A stretch of DNA of 31,347 bases from JAHEFX01 sp964614585 (GCA_964614585.1 CAZTLW010000011.1:1-31347); one strand, 5' to 3'; shown: positions 1 through 9,364, counted from the first letter of the stretch. Program-made: numbers and translations. The notes: a model not told the origin generated them from the letters alone.

Positions 1-813
1 TGGATGAGCCGCAACGCCTTCCGCCACATGACCACGGCGGAGCGGAACCCGATCCTGCCCGACGGCACCCGAACCTGGGCCGAGAACATCGCCCGCCACG
101 GCAACCCGGGTATCGGCTGTTCGACCATCCACTCGATGTTCATGAACTCGTCGGGCCACCGCGCCAACATCCTCAACCCGACCATGGCCTTCGTCGGCCT
201 CGGCGCCCACCGGGCGTCGAACGGGTGGTGGGTCACCGAGGTGTTCTTCGACGCACGGGGCTACTCCGTCTCCTGCGATGGCACCTTCTGCGACGACGAC
301 CGATCGGTGTTCGAAGCCTCGATCGAAGCGGTGGCCGCCGCGGGCATCACCAAGGGCTGCAACCCGCCTGCCAACACGCAGTTCTGCCCGGACGACCACG
401 TGACCCGCGGCCAGCTCGCCGCGTTCCTGACCCGGGCGCTCGACCTTCCTGCCGGCACCACCACCTTCGCCGACACCCGGGGGTCGGTGTTCGAAGCCGA
501 CGTCGCCGCCGTCGCGGCCGCCGGGATCACGCGCGGCTGCAACCCCCCGGCCAACACCGAGTACTGCCCCGACGACTTCGTGACCCGGGGCCAGCTGGCG
601 GCATTCCTCGCACGAGCCCTCGACCTGCCGCCGGCCTCGACCCCCACCTTCGTCGACACCGTCACGAGCCCGTTCCGCGGCGACATCACCCGCATCGCCG
701 CCGTCGGCATCACGCTGGGCTGCAACCCGCCGGCGAACACGGACTACTGCCCGAACGACCGGGTGACGCGAGGCCAACTGGCCGCGTTCCTCCAACGGGC
801 GCTGGGCCTCTAG
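1..813 (+). CDS. Secreted CAP-domain protein with three SLH-like repeats (5' truncated)
   Basis: The frame is open from base 1, so the N-terminus lies outside the window; numbering here starts at the Met at base 4. Residues about 1-90 are the C-terminal half of a CAP/SCP (PR-1, SCP) domain, with the signature GHRANIL at 51-57 and the final strand GWWVTEVFF at 74-82. Three SLH-like repeats of about 55 residues follow (about 98-150, 157-210, 218-269). Each has an (A)AxGIT(x)GCNPPAN core, a second Cys in (F/Y)CP, and VTRGQLAAFLxRAL. S-layer-homology modules usually hold exported proteins to the cell envelope, and CAP domains occur in secreted proteins of varied function. The paired cysteines of each repeat could form a disulfide outside the cell. 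The gene converges with phoH, with one base between the stop codons. The exact function of the CAP domain is unknown. Confidence 0.9.
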   Translation, partial: WMSRNAFRHMTTAERNPILPDGTRTWAENIARHGNPGIGCSTIHSMFMNSSGHRANILNPTMAFVGLGAHRASNGWWVTEVFFDARGYSVSCDGTFCDDDRSVFEASIEAVAAAGITKGCNPPANTQFCPDDHVTRGQLAAFLTRALDLPAGTTTFADTRGSVFEADVAAVAAAGITRGCNPPANTEYCPDDFVTRGQLAAFLARALDLPPASTPTFVDTVTSPFRGDITRIAAVGITLGCNPPANTDYCPNDRVTRGQLAAFLQRALGL

Positions 814-814
814 G

Positions 815-2122
815 TCAGAGGCGGGTGGCCGCCGCCTCGGCGAGGGGGCTCCGGAGGCTGCGCTCGAGCGTCACGTGCCCGAACAGGTCGGTGCCCTTGA
901 ACTTCTCGATGAGCGCCGCCATGCCGCCGTAGGGCGAGATGTAGGGGTTGTCGACCTGACTGAGATCGCCACAGAGGACCACCTTCGAGTCCTTCGACAT
1001 CCGGGTGAGGATCACCTTCAACGTCGACAGCTCGAGGTTCTGGGCCTCGTCGATGATGACGAACTCCCCGGTGATCGAGCGACCGCGCAGGTAGGTCACG
1101 GAGCTCATCTCCACCTCGCCGCGCCCGATGAGGTCGTCGACGACCATCCGACCCTCGTCGGGTGGGAGGTCGCCGAACAGGGCGTGGAGGTTGTCGTGCA
1201 CCGCCGCCATCCACGGCGAGAGCTTCTCGTCGAGGTCGCCGGGCAGGTAGCCCACCTCCTGGCGACCGACCGCCACGAGCGGTCGGTACACCGACACCCG
1301 CCGGTAGCGGCGCTGCTCGACGACCTGCTCGAGCCCGGCCGCGAGGGCGAGGAAGGTCTTCCCGGCGCCGGCCATGCCCATCAGCGAGACGGCCGGCACG
1401 TCGGGATCGGTCAGGAGGTCGATGGCGAACACCTGCCGGATGTTCTTGGGTTCGATGCCGAACACCTGCCGGCCGGCCGTCACCCGCTCGACGACCACCG
1501 GGTCGGTGCCCACCACCCGGCCCATCGCCGACTGGCTGGGGCCGTTGCGCAGCACGACGAACTGGTTGCGGAGGGCCTCCACCCCGTCGAGGGCGAGCTT
1601 GCCCTCGGCGAAGAGCCGGTCGATGGTGGTGGCATCGACGTCGACCTCGACGACACCCGAGTACAACTCGTCGACCTGGGCGGTGTCGGCCCGGTAGTCC
1701 TCGACGCCGACCCCGAGTTGGGCGCCCTTGATGCGCAGGGCGGTGTCCTTGGTCACCAGCACCGTGCTCGTGCCGGCGTCGGTGAGGTTCAGGCAGGTGG
1801 CGAGGATCCGGTTGTCGGGCTTCGCCGAGTCGAGGATCTGGGGCAGGCGGGGCGAGTGGACGTGGTTGAGCTCGATGCGCAGGTCGCCGCCACTGGGCAG
1901 CTCGGTCGGGGCGGCGAGACCGCCGGGCTCCGACGCCCCGAGTGACTCGAGCAGGCGGAGGGCGGAGCGGGCATTGGCACCCACTTCGTCCATGCGGGTC
2001 TTCTTGTGGTCGAGCTCCTCGACGACGATGAGCGGGAGGACCACGTGGTGCTCGTCGAACTTGAGGGGGGCGTGCGGGTCGGCCAGCAGGACACAGGTGT
2101 CCAGGACGTACGTCTTCTTCAC
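815..2122 (-). CDS. phoH: PhoH family ATPase with N-terminal PIN domain (PhoH2 type)
   Basis: The protein has 435 residues. The N-terminus (about 1-150) is a PIN ribonuclease domain opening with YVLDTCVLLADP, whose Asp is a metal ligand, followed by the acidic VVEELD. The C-terminal half is a PhoH ATPase with Walker A GMAGAGKT near residue 250, Walker B VIIDEAQN, and a sensor-like VVLCGDLSQVDNP. PIN-PhoH fusions (PhoH2) are known as ATP-dependent RNA helicase/RNases related to VapC toxins. The GTG at 2120-2122 was chosen because GAGGAG stands a few bases upstream and the PIN domain begins at once after it. The open frame continues further upstream but has no PIN-like sequence there. It is transcribed alone, or after the glycosyltransferase across a 163-base spacer. 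No antitoxin-like partner gene lies beside it. Confidence 0.93.
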   Translation of the reverse strand: MKKTYVLDTCVLLADPHAPLKFDEHHVVLPLIVVEELDHKKTRMDEVGANARSALRLLESLGASEPGGLAAPTELPSGGDLRIELNHVHSPRLPQILDSAKPDNRILATCLNLTDAGTSTVLVTKDTALRIKGAQLGVGVEDYRADTAQVDELYSGVVEVDVDATTIDRLFAEGKLALDGVEALRNQFVVLRNGPSQSAMGRVVGTDPVVVERVTAGRQVFGIEPKNIRQVFAIDLLTDPDVPAVSLMGMAGAGKTFLALAAGLEQVVEQRRYRRVSVYRPLVAVGRQEVGYLPGDLDEKLSPWMAAVHDNLHALFGDLPPDEGRMVVDDLIGRGEVEMSSVTYLRGRSITGEFVIIDEAQNLELSTLKVILTRMSKDSKVVLCGDLSQVDNPYISPYGGMAALIEKFKGTDLFGHVTLERSLRSPLAEAAATRL

Positions 2123-2233
2123 GCCACTCCTCGATGGGTTGTCACCCGGCCATCCAACCAACGGCGCGCGCGGCAAGCAAGGATTTCGCGAGTCGGGCCG
2201 GTGAACGTCCCGTGAATGGTGCTCCCCGCACCC

Positions 2234-2282
2234 GTTCTCCTCGGGCTGGCCCATCCAGGAGACGGCTGGGCCCGACAGGAAC
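2234..2282 (-). terminator. Possible terminator hairpin after the glycosyltransferase
   Basis: An imperfect inverted repeat (2234-2246 against 2270-2282, 10 of 13 positions pairing) starts four bases after the glycosyltransferase stop codon on the minus strand. No clear U-run follows, so this is only a weak intrinsic terminator candidate. The rest of 2123-2285 shows no recognisable site. Confidence 0.3.
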
Positions 2283-2285
2283 GAA

Positions 2286-3355
2286 TCAGGCGGACCTCGC
2301 GGCGGCTCGCTCGATGGCCTCGTCGAACCGATCCACCACCGATCCCCACCCGTACCGCTCGGTGACGAACGCCCGACCGGCCGCCCCCATCGCCGCCGCC
2401 TCGTCCCGGTGCTCGGCCAGCCAGGCCAACTGGCGGGCGAGGGTCCGGACGTCCCCTGCCACGAAACCAGTCCGGCCGGGCACGATCGTCTCCGGGGCGC
2501 CACCGGACGGCCCGACGATGACGGGCAGCCCGGAGGCCGCCGCCTCCAGGTAGACGATGCCGAGACCCTCCGGCTCCCGGCCGAACCACCGGTCGCGCAC
2601 GGGCATGGCGAACGCCGAGGCGGTGCGGTACCAACCAGGGAGGTCCTCCTCGGATGCCACCACGAAGGCCGTGGGGACCTCGAGTCTCACTGCCAGCCGC
2701 CGCAGGCGATCGGCGTCGGGACCGGTGCCGACGAGCACCACCTCGGCCGAGGCCAGTCCGCCGTCGCGGAGCCGGGCAACGGCCCGAATGAGCCGCTCCT
2801 GGCCCTTGCGCCGGACGAGACGGCCGACGCACAGGACGGTGAACCGGTCGGGCGGGGGCCCCGGCGTGAACCGGTCGACGTCCACACCGACGCCGAGCGC
2901 AACGGCCGGACGTCCCACCACCCGCTCGACGAGGTCAGCGGTGAACCGGCTCACGGCCAGCACCTCGGCGGCGCCGGCGAGGCTCTGGTGGAGCCGGCCG
3001 CGGACCCAGGGCAGGCTGGCGGCCACCGAGACCTCGGCGCCGTGGGCGTGGACGACCCAGGGGAGCCCGGTGGCGGCGCCGACGGCCGGTGCCGCCAACC
3101 CCGGCGGGTGCGGGGCCCCGAACCAGATCACCTCGGCCCCGGCCCGCTCGGACTCCGACGCAATCCACTCGCGCACCGGCCGGGAGGGCCCGAGGAAGCG
3201 GAGATGGGGGTGGCGCACGACGCCCCGCACCGGCGGCGTGCCGACCCGACGCGGCGCGAGCACCGTCACCTCGTGGCGGGTGCGGGCCACCAGCCCGGCG
3301 AGGTAGGTCTGGATCCCCCCGACGTCGGGCGGCCAGTCATTGGTGACCAGGAGGA
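2286..3355 (-). CDS. GT4 family glycosyltransferase, PimB-like (5' end in assembly gap)
   Basis: About 356 residues are visible. The readable part starts with LLVTNDWPPDVGGIQTYL, which is the N-terminal motif of GT4 (GT-B fold) enzymes, so probably only a handful of residues are lost in the gap. The donor-site features are VGRLVRRKGQERLI and the EX7E-type segment REPEGLGIVYLEAAASGLPVI. This pattern is closest to the actinobacterial phosphatidylinositol mannoside mannosyltransferases (PimB'/MgtA type), which use GDP-mannose at the inner face of the membrane. Specificity cannot be settled from sequence alone. The product ends at the TGA at 2286-2288. The gene upstream on the same strand (CoxL-like) lies across the 100-N gap, so any operon link is unknown. 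Confidence 0.88.
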
Positions 3356-3455
3356 NNNNNNNNNNNNNNNNNNNNNNNNNNNNNNNNNNNNNNNNNNNNN
3401 NNNNNNNNNNNNNNNNNNNNNNNNNNNNNNNNNNNNNNNNNNNNNNNNNNNNNNN
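3356..3455. other. 100-N scaffold gap
   Basis: Exactly 100 N, the usual placeholder for a gap of unknown length. It removes the first residues of the glycosyltransferase on its left and the last residues of the CoxL-like protein on its right. Additional genes could be hidden here. Translations that run through the gap are meaningless. Confidence 0.98.
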
Positions 3456-5724
3456 CCTGCAACGCGCCCCACACCCGGTCGGGGGTGGCGGGCATGTCGA
3501 GGTGTCGCACGCCGAAGGGACGGAGGGCGTCGTTGACCGCGTTCCAGGCCGCCGCCGTCGAGCCGATCGTGCCCGACTCGCCGATGCCCTTGGCACCCAA
3601 GGGGTTCACCACCGAGGGGGTCTCGGTGTGGTCGACCTCGAAGGGCGGCAACGTCGACGCCGTCGGGATGAGGTACGTGGTGAGGTTGCCCGACAGCGGG
3701 TTGGCCCACTCGTCGTATCGGGCGTGCTCCCACAGCGCCTGGCCGTAGCCCTGCGCCACCCCACCGTGCACCTGGCCGTCGACGAGGAGGCGGTTGAAGA
3801 TGCGGCCGCAGTCGTCGACCGCCACGTGACGACGAACCGTGATCGAGCCGGTCTCGGTGTCGACCTCGATGACCGAGACGTGGGCGCCGAAGGGGTAGGT
3901 GGCAAGCTCCTGGTCGAACAGCCCCTCGAACGCCAACCCCGGGTCCTCGCCCTCCGGCAGGTTGGTGGGGTCGGCGGCGATCCGGGCGAGCTCGCCCCAG
4001 GTGATGGCCGTGTCCGGCACGCCGGCGACGCCGATCGCGCCATCGGCGACCACCACGTCCTCGGGCGCCACCTCCCGGAGATGGCCGACGAGGCGCTTGG
4101 CCTTCTCGACCACCTGCTCGGCCGACTGGTAGATGGCCGAGCCGCCGACCTGCAGCGACCGCGAGCCACCGGTACCGTCGCCGCGGGCGACCCGGGCAGT
4201 GTCACCCTCCACGACCCGGACATCGGTGTGGTCGATGCCCAGGTGGCCGGCGACGATCTGGGCGAAGGCGGTCTCGTGGCCCTGGCCGTGGCCGGAGGTG
4301 CCGACGTAGGCAGTGACGGTCCCGTCGTCGTGGACCTCCACCTTCGACCACTCGAGCGTGTCGCCGGGGGCGGTGATCTCCACGTAGGTCGAGACACCGA
4401 TGCCGAGCTGGACCCGATCCCCGGCATCGCGACGGCGCGCCTGCTCGGCGCGCAGGTCGTCGTAGCCGGCCATCGCCAGCGCCCGGTCGAGGGCGGCGTC
4501 GTAGTCGCCGGTGTCGTAGACGGCGCCGGTGGGCGACTCGTAGGGGAACTCGTCGGACCGCAGCAGGTTGCGGCGGCGCAGTTCCACCGGGTCCATGCCG
4601 AGCTCGGCTGCGGCCATGTCGATGATCCGCTCGACCATGGCGGCCGCCTCGGGACGGCCGGCCCCCCGGTAGGCGTGCACCGGCACCGTGTTGGTCACGA
4701 TCGAGCGCCAGTGGGTCTCGATGCGGGGGATGCGGTAGGTGCCCGAGGCCATGAGCGTCGTCCACTCGGGGATGAAGGCCCCGAAGGTGGGATAGGCGCC
4801 GGCGTCCTGGGTGACCGAGGCGCGCAGGGCCACGATCGTCCCGTCGGCCTTGAGGCCGATCTCGAGCTCGTCGTGCTGGGCCCGCCCGTGCGTCATGCCG
4901 ACGAGGTTGTGGGTGCGGGGCTCCACCCACTGGACCGGGCGACCGAGCGCCTTGGCAGCGGCGGCAACCAGCACCTGCTCGGGGTACATGTAGAACTTCG
5001 CCCCGAAGCCGCCGCCCATGTCGGTCATCCGGACCCGCAGGTCCGACTTCTCCATCCCGATGACCTTGGCGATCGGATGGTGGCCGAACACGTTCTGGGT
5101 GCCGACCCACAGCGTCATCGTGCCGTCGTCGTGGGGCTCGGCGAGGGCGTTGTTGGTCTCGATGGGGACGGCGGCGAGGCGCTGGTTGTGGAAGCCGGCG
5201 GAGACGACGACGTCGGCCTCGGCGAAGAGGTCCTCGGCCCGGTCGCCGGTCTTGTCGACGACGACGTTGCTGCCCACGTCGGGGAACAGCACGGGCGCCC
5301 CCTCGGCGGTGGCGGCGGCGACGTCGGCCACCGCATCGAGCGGCTCGATGTCGGCCCAGACGAGGTCGGCGGCGTCGGCGGCCGCCCGCTCCGACTCGGC
5401 GACGACGATGGCGACGATCTCGCCCACGAAGCGGACGCGGTCCTTGGCGATCGGGGGCCGGGCGGTCTCCCGGGGGCAATACGGCCCCTGCCGGATCATC
5501 CCGAGCTCGAGGTCGTCGGCGGTGAAGACCGCCACGACGCCGGGGGCCGCGAGGGCCTCGTCGGTGTCGATCGAGAGGATGTCGCCGTGGGGCACCTGAC
5601 TGCGCACGGGCACCAGGTGGAGGAGCCCCTCGACGGCGAAGTCGTCGAGGTAGCGGCCCTCACCGCGGACGAAACGCGGGTCCTCGACCCGCTTGACGGC
5701 GTTGCCGAGGATGGATCCGGACAT
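3456..5724 (-). CDS. Xanthine dehydrogenase/CO dehydrogenase-family molybdopterin subunit, form II CoxL-like (3' end in gap)
   Basis: About 756 residues are visible, close to the usual 770-800, so only the last few are missing. The N-terminus GNAVKRVEDPRFVRGEGRY is typical of the family. Molybdenum-cofactor motifs follow in order: GGGFGAKFYMYPEQ, AYRGAGRPEAA, GTSGHGQGHETAFAQI, and the catalytic-Glu loop GAKGIGESGTIGS. The active-site loop is AYRGAGR (form II) rather than the AYxCSFR of true form I CO dehydrogenase, so the substrate is more likely an aldehyde or N-heterocycle than CO. These enzymes normally work with FAD-binding (M) and 2Fe-2S (S) subunits. Neither is visible beside this gene; they could lie in the gap or elsewhere. 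ATG at 5722-5724 was chosen because a TAGCCT box stands six bases upstream, as expected for a leaderless start. Confidence 0.92.
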
Positions 5725-5730
5725 GTGGCG

Positions 5731-5736
5731 AGGCTA
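5731..5736 (-). promoter_or_regulatory. Putative -10 box (TAGCCT) of the CoxL-like gene
   Basis: On the minus strand TAGCCT is followed by six bases and then the ATG, which places the predicted transcript start at the start codon. The first three bases of the box are also the TAG stop codon of the upstream phosphatase gene. No clear -35 element is seen. Confidence 0.5.
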
Positions 5737-6963
5737 ACGGCTGATCGCCGACTCCCGGACGAGATGGGGGGTGAGGCCGTAGTCGAACAACCGGGTTCCG
5801 AGCGGGGTGTCGATCACCCGGGCGAAACCGGTGTTGGGCAGCAGCCCCAATCGCGGGGAGATGTCCCAACCCACCCCGAGCACCGTGAGCAGGTAGGAGC
5901 GGATCGCCGAGCCATGGGAGACGAACGTGACGTCGCCCTCGTCCTCGGCCAGCGCCGAGGCGATCGTCGTGGACACCCGCTCGGTCAGCATGGCCCACGA
6001 CTCGCCGTCTCCGCCTCGGGGCAGGTCCTCGCGGTCGACGTAGATGCGTCGGGCAAGGTCGCCATGGAGGTCCTCGACCTCACGTCGATTGAGGCCCTCC
6101 CACGAGCCGAACGACAGTTCCCGGAGGCCATCGGTGATCGTGGGCCGGCCGAGCTGCTCCGCCGTCTCGCGGGCCCGGGGCAGGTCGCTCGACCACAACC
6201 GCTCCTGCGGCCCGAGGTACTCGCCGAGTCGCCGGGCCTGGTCGCGGCCGGTGTCGTTGAGCCCACTGCACGTGTGCCCCTGCCACCGGTCGCCGAGGTT
6301 GCCGTCGGTGAGGCCGTGGCGGACGAACGTGACGGTCCGCGTGGCCGTGGCGGCGAAACCCGGGCGCGGGCCGAGGTGGGAGGCATCGTTGAGGACCGCC
6401 ACCCGCGGACCGAGGTGGGGGTCCAGGTCGATGGTCGTGACGGCCGTGTTGGTGATCGGGGCAGTCGGGCTCTGGGGCCAGCGGGTGCCGAACAGCTCGG
6501 CGACGAGCGTCCCGATGACGCCGCCATGGGCGAGGACGAGCACCTCGTCCCCCTCGTCGTGGGAGGCGACGAGACGATCGAACGCGGCGACCACCCGATC
6601 GTGGAACTCGTGGGTGGACTCGCCGTCGCCACCGATGCGGACGTCCTCGCCCTGCCGCATCGCCTCGAGGTCGTCGCGGTGGTCCTCGAAGGTCTCGGTC
6701 CAGGACCGACCCGCCCACGATCCGACGTGGATCTCCCGCCAGGCCGGGTCGAGCTCGACGGCCTTCCCGAGTGGGGCGGCGGTCTCGACGACCCGCTGGA
6801 GGTCGGAGCTGATCACCCGGTCGTGGTCGACGGCCGCCAGGCGTCGGGCGAGCGCCTCGGCCTGGGCGCGCCCCTCGTCGTCGAGGCCGCGACCGCCCCA
6901 GCCCTGCCAGATGCGGCCATGGTTGTCGGCGGTGCGGCCGTGACGGACGAGTGTGATGCGCAC
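5734..6963 (-). CDS. Two-domain histidine phosphatase (tandem phosphoglycerate mutase-like domains)
   Basis: The 409-residue protein contains two complete histidine-phosphatase domains in tandem. Domain 1 (about 1-200) has LVRHGRT at 5-11, SSDLQRVVETA at 52-62 and the second catalytic His in LAHGG near 146. Domain 2 (about 208-409) has FVRHGLT at 213-219, SSDLPRARETA, and VSHGS near 350. Both domains keep RHG and the second His, so both may be active. Usual family members have one domain of about 200 residues. Substrates in this superfamily range from phosphosugars to cofactors and cannot be predicted. The start is GTG at 6961-6963, preceded by TACCCT at a seven-base spacing. The stop overlaps the promoter of the next gene. 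Confidence 0.9.
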   Translation of the reverse strand: MRITLVRHGRTADNHGRIWQGWGGRGLDDEGRAQAEALARRLAAVDHDRVISSDLQRVVETAAPLGKAVELDPAWREIHVGSWAGRSWTETFEDHRDDLEAMRQGEDVRIGGDGESTHEFHDRVVAAFDRLVASHDEGDEVLVLAHGGVIGTLVAELFGTRWPQSPTAPITNTAVTTIDLDPHLGPRVAVLNDASHLGPRPGFAATATRTVTFVRHGLTDGNLGDRWQGHTCSGLNDTGRDQARRLGEYLGPQERLWSSDLPRARETAEQLGRPTITDGLRELSFGSWEGLNRREVEDLHGDLARRIYVDREDLPRGGDGESWAMLTERVSTTIASALAEDEGDVTFVSHGSAIRSYLLTVLGVGWDISPRLGLLPNTGFARVIDTPLGTRLFDYGLTPHLVRESAISR

Positions 6964-6970
6964 GGCGGCG

Positions 6971-6976
6971 AGGGTA
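6971..6976 (-). promoter_or_regulatory. Putative -10 box (TACCCT) of the histidine phosphatase gene
   Basis: On the minus strand TACCCT is followed by seven bases and the GTG start, matching the leaderless pattern seen at several other genes here. No -35 element is obvious. Confidence 0.45.
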
Positions 6977-7050
6977 GGGCGATCCCGGGGATGTCAGCAC
7001 GGCCGCCGGCGCCCGCAACGTCCCCGCCGCGGCGACGAACCGAGGGCCAT

Positions 7051-7117
7051 GAGCGTCGGAATCCGACGCCCACAACCCAGGGTTGGCAGTCACCCGACGC
7101 TCACAACCCAGGGTTGG
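7051..7117. repeat. Intergenic palindromic repeat cluster (CAACCCAGGGTTG units)
   Basis: Two 24-base direct repeats (7063-7086 and 7094-7117, one mismatch) stand 31 bases apart. Each ends in the near-palindrome CAACCCAGGGTTG (7073-7085 and 7104-7116). Their left arm, CCGACGCTC, also occurs inverted as GAGCGTCGG at 7051-7059, so 7053-7069 forms the inverted repeat GCGTCGGAATCCGACGC. The same core palindrome recurs near 12837 in another intergenic position. This looks like a small dispersed palindromic repeat of REP/BIME kind. The rest of 6964-7181 holds only the terminator at 7128-7159. Confidence 0.7.
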
Positions 7118-7127
7118 GCCGGACGCG

Positions 7128-7159
7128 GTGGGGCCCCGGCCATCCGGCCGGGGCCCCAC
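7128..7159 (-). terminator. Strong terminator hairpin downstream of hppA
   Basis: A perfect 14-bp stem (GTGGGGCCCCGGCC paired with GGCCGGGGCCCCAC) closes a four-base loop, starting 22 bases after the hppA stop codon. There is no long U-run, which is common for actinobacterial terminators. It probably ends hppA transcription and shields it from the repeat region beyond. Confidence 0.75.
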
Positions 7160-7181
7160 CCTCGTCGGTGTTCGGCGACGG

Positions 7182-7631
<450 letters not shown>

Positions 7632-7699
7632 NNNNNNNNNNAATTTCAGGAAGTTTCCTCAAATTCTTGAAAACCTTTTTTACAGTAAGGTCTTCATTA
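7632..7699. other. Assembly artefact: 10-N gap plus AT-rich foreign stretch inside hppA
   Basis: Ten N (7632-7641) are followed by 58 bases of about 29% GC in a roughly 70% GC scaffold. The 12-base sequence GACCTCCTCGAT occurs at both edges (7620-7631 and 7700-7711). Removing one copy with everything between (80 bases) restores the hppA reading frame exactly. The stretch is best read as a low-quality or chimeric contig end that a scaffolder failed to merge, not as inserted genomic DNA. Confidence 0.85.
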
Positions 7700-9364
7700 G
7701 ACCTCCTCGATCATCGTGAAGGCCGCCCGGCCCACCGCGTTGATGGTGAGGGCCGCGAACAGGAACGGGAACATCGCCCCGAGGAACAACCCCATCGTCG
7801 TGGTGACGTTGATGATGTTGATCCCGTCGGCCAGCGGGTTCTCGACCCCGTTGGCGGTGGCCGCCGCCCCGACTGCCTGGGTGAAGGTGGAGAAGAGGGC
7901 GAGGGCCGTCACCGCCGCCGACGCGATGGCGAAGCCCTTGGCGATGGCCGCCGTGGTGTTGCCGAGCGAGTCGAGGGCGTCGGTGGCCTCGCGGACCTCG
8001 GGGTCGAGGTGGGCCATCTCGGCGATGCCGCCGGCGTTGTCGGCGATCGGGCCGTAGGCATCCACGGCGATGGTGATCCCGAGGGTGGCGAGCACGCCGA
8101 TGGCGGCGATGGCGACGCCGTACACGCCGCCGTCGGCGCCGAGTGCCCACTGGCCGGCCCAGAAGGCGCCGCCGATGCCGGCCACGACGACGATCACCGA
8201 GTAGGCGGCCGATCGCTTGCCCTCGGCGACGCCGGCGAGGATCACGGTGGCAGGGCCGGTCTCGGCCTGGCGGGCGATCTCCTTGACGGTCTTGTACTCG
8301 TCGGAGGTGAAGATCTCCGAGATCTTGCCGATCGTGAAGCCGACGATGAGGCCGATGACCACCGCCAGCCAGAGCCCGGCCCAGTTGTCGGCGATGTCAC
8401 CGAACAACCACCAGGCGATCCCGGCCACGCCGACCGCCGTCACGATCATGGCGAAGTTGGTGCCCCGGTGGAGGGCGGAGGCGAGGTGGCTGTCGTCGGT
8501 GGGCCTGACGAGGAACGAGCCGATGATCGAGGCGAACATGCCGAACGTGCCGACGGCAAGCGGGAAGAAGATGCCCGCCGTCTGGAGCTCGCCGGTGAAG
8601 ACGATGGCGGCGAAGGCGATCGGGGCGACGAGCGACCCGACGTACGACTCGAAGAGGTCGGCGCCCATCCCGGCGACGTCCCCGACGTTGTCGCCGACGT
8701 TGTCGGCGATGACGGCGGGGTTGCGGGGGTCGTCCTCGGGGATGCCGGCCTCGACCTTGCCGACGAGGTCGGCGCCGACGTCGGCGGCCTTGGTGTAGAT
8801 GCCGCCACCGACACGGGCGAAGAGGGCGATCGACGAGCCACCGAGGCCGATGGCGGCCACGATGTCGGCGGTCCGGATCGTCTCGGTGTCGCCGAGGACG
8901 GCCGAGAAGATCGCCCAGCCGGCGGTCACGCCGAGGAGGCCGAGTCCGGCCACGGTGAAGCCCATGACGGCGCCACCGCGGAAGGCGAGGGGAAGGGCCT
9001 TGGCCACCCCCCCGGTGCGGGCGGCCTCGGTGGTCCGGGCGTTGGCCGCGGTGGCGATCCGCATCCCCACGAAGCCCGCACCTGCCGAGAGGATCGCGCC
9101 GACCACGTAGGCCAGGGCCCGCAGCCAGCCGTCGTCGAGCAGGAAGCCGATGAGCAGGGCGAGGATCACGACGAAGACCGACACCCACATGTACTCGGCC
9201 CGGAGGAACGCCATCGCGCCTTCGCGGATGGCCGCGGACAGCTCCTTCATCCGATCATTGCCCTGGGGGGCCGCATACACCTGACGGGTGAAGACGACGG
9301 CGAGCGCGATCGCGGCGACGCCCGATACCAGGGCGAGGATCGTGATCAGCTGCGAGGGTTCCAT
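7697..9364 (-). CDS. hppA: Membrane-bound pyrophosphatase HppA, N-terminal part (split by assembly artefact)
   Basis: HppA hydrolyses pyrophosphate and pumps H+ (or Na+) across the cytoplasmic membrane. This 555-residue part begins MEPSQLITILALVSGVAAIA (first membrane helix) and carries the signature DVGADLVGKVE, then GIPEDDPRNPAVIADNVGDNVGD with the Asp residues that bind Mg-PPi. The segment DSLGNTTAAIAKG has Ala where K+-independent enzymes have Lys, which points to the K+-dependent subfamily. The apparent stop at 7697-7699 arises only in the AT-rich artefact; the true protein continues at 7182-7631 for about 700 residues in total. The start ATG at 9362-9364 has GGAGAG nine bases upstream. 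It diverges from the LCP gene over an 87-base region. Confidence 0.94.
   Translation of the reverse strand: MEPSQLITILALVSGVAAIALAVVFTRQVYAAPQGNDRMKELSAAIREGAMAFLRAEYMWVSVFVVILALLIGFLLDDGWLRALAYVVGAILSAGAGFVGMRIATAANARTTEAARTGGVAKALPLAFRGGAVMGFTVAGLGLLGVTAGWAIFSAVLGDTETIRTADIVAAIGLGGSSIALFARVGGGIYTKAADVGADLVGKVEAGIPEDDPRNPAVIADNVGDNVGDVAGMGADLFESYVGSLVAPIAFAAIVFTGELQTAGIFFPLAVGTFGMFASIIGSFLVRPTDDSHLASALHRGTNFAMIVTAVGVAGIAWWLFGDIADNWAGLWLAVVIGLIVGFTIGKISEIFTSDEYKTVKEIARQAETGPATVILAGVAEGKRSAAYSVIVVVAGIGGAFWAGQWALGADGGVYGVAIAAIGVLATLGITIAVDAYGPIADNAGGIAEMAHLDPEVREATDALDSLGNTTAAIAKGFAIASAAVTALALFSTFTQAVGAAATANGVENPLADGINIINVTTTMGLFLGAMFPFLFAALTINAVGRAAFTMIEEV

Noticed and set aside
815..2122. PIN-PhoH as the toxin of a toxin-antitoxin pair
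   Set aside because: PhoH2 proteins can be linked to small antitoxin-like ORFs, but no such ORF with a plausible start and ribosome binding site is seen directly upstream.
2123..2503. N-terminal extension of the PhoH protein up to 2503
   Set aside because: The extension overlaps the glycosyltransferase gene and has no PIN-like sequence. A ribosome binding site supports the GTG at 2122.
7063..7117. Two repeats 31 bases apart as a CRISPR array
   Set aside because: There are only two copies, the spacer would be about seven bases, and no cas gene is nearby. The palindrome family explanation fits better.
7642..7699. AT-rich stretch as a horizontally acquired insertion or regulatory element in hppA
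   Set aside because: It borders an N run, and the flanks share a 12-base overlap that restores the frame when merged. That fits an unmerged contig end better than biology.
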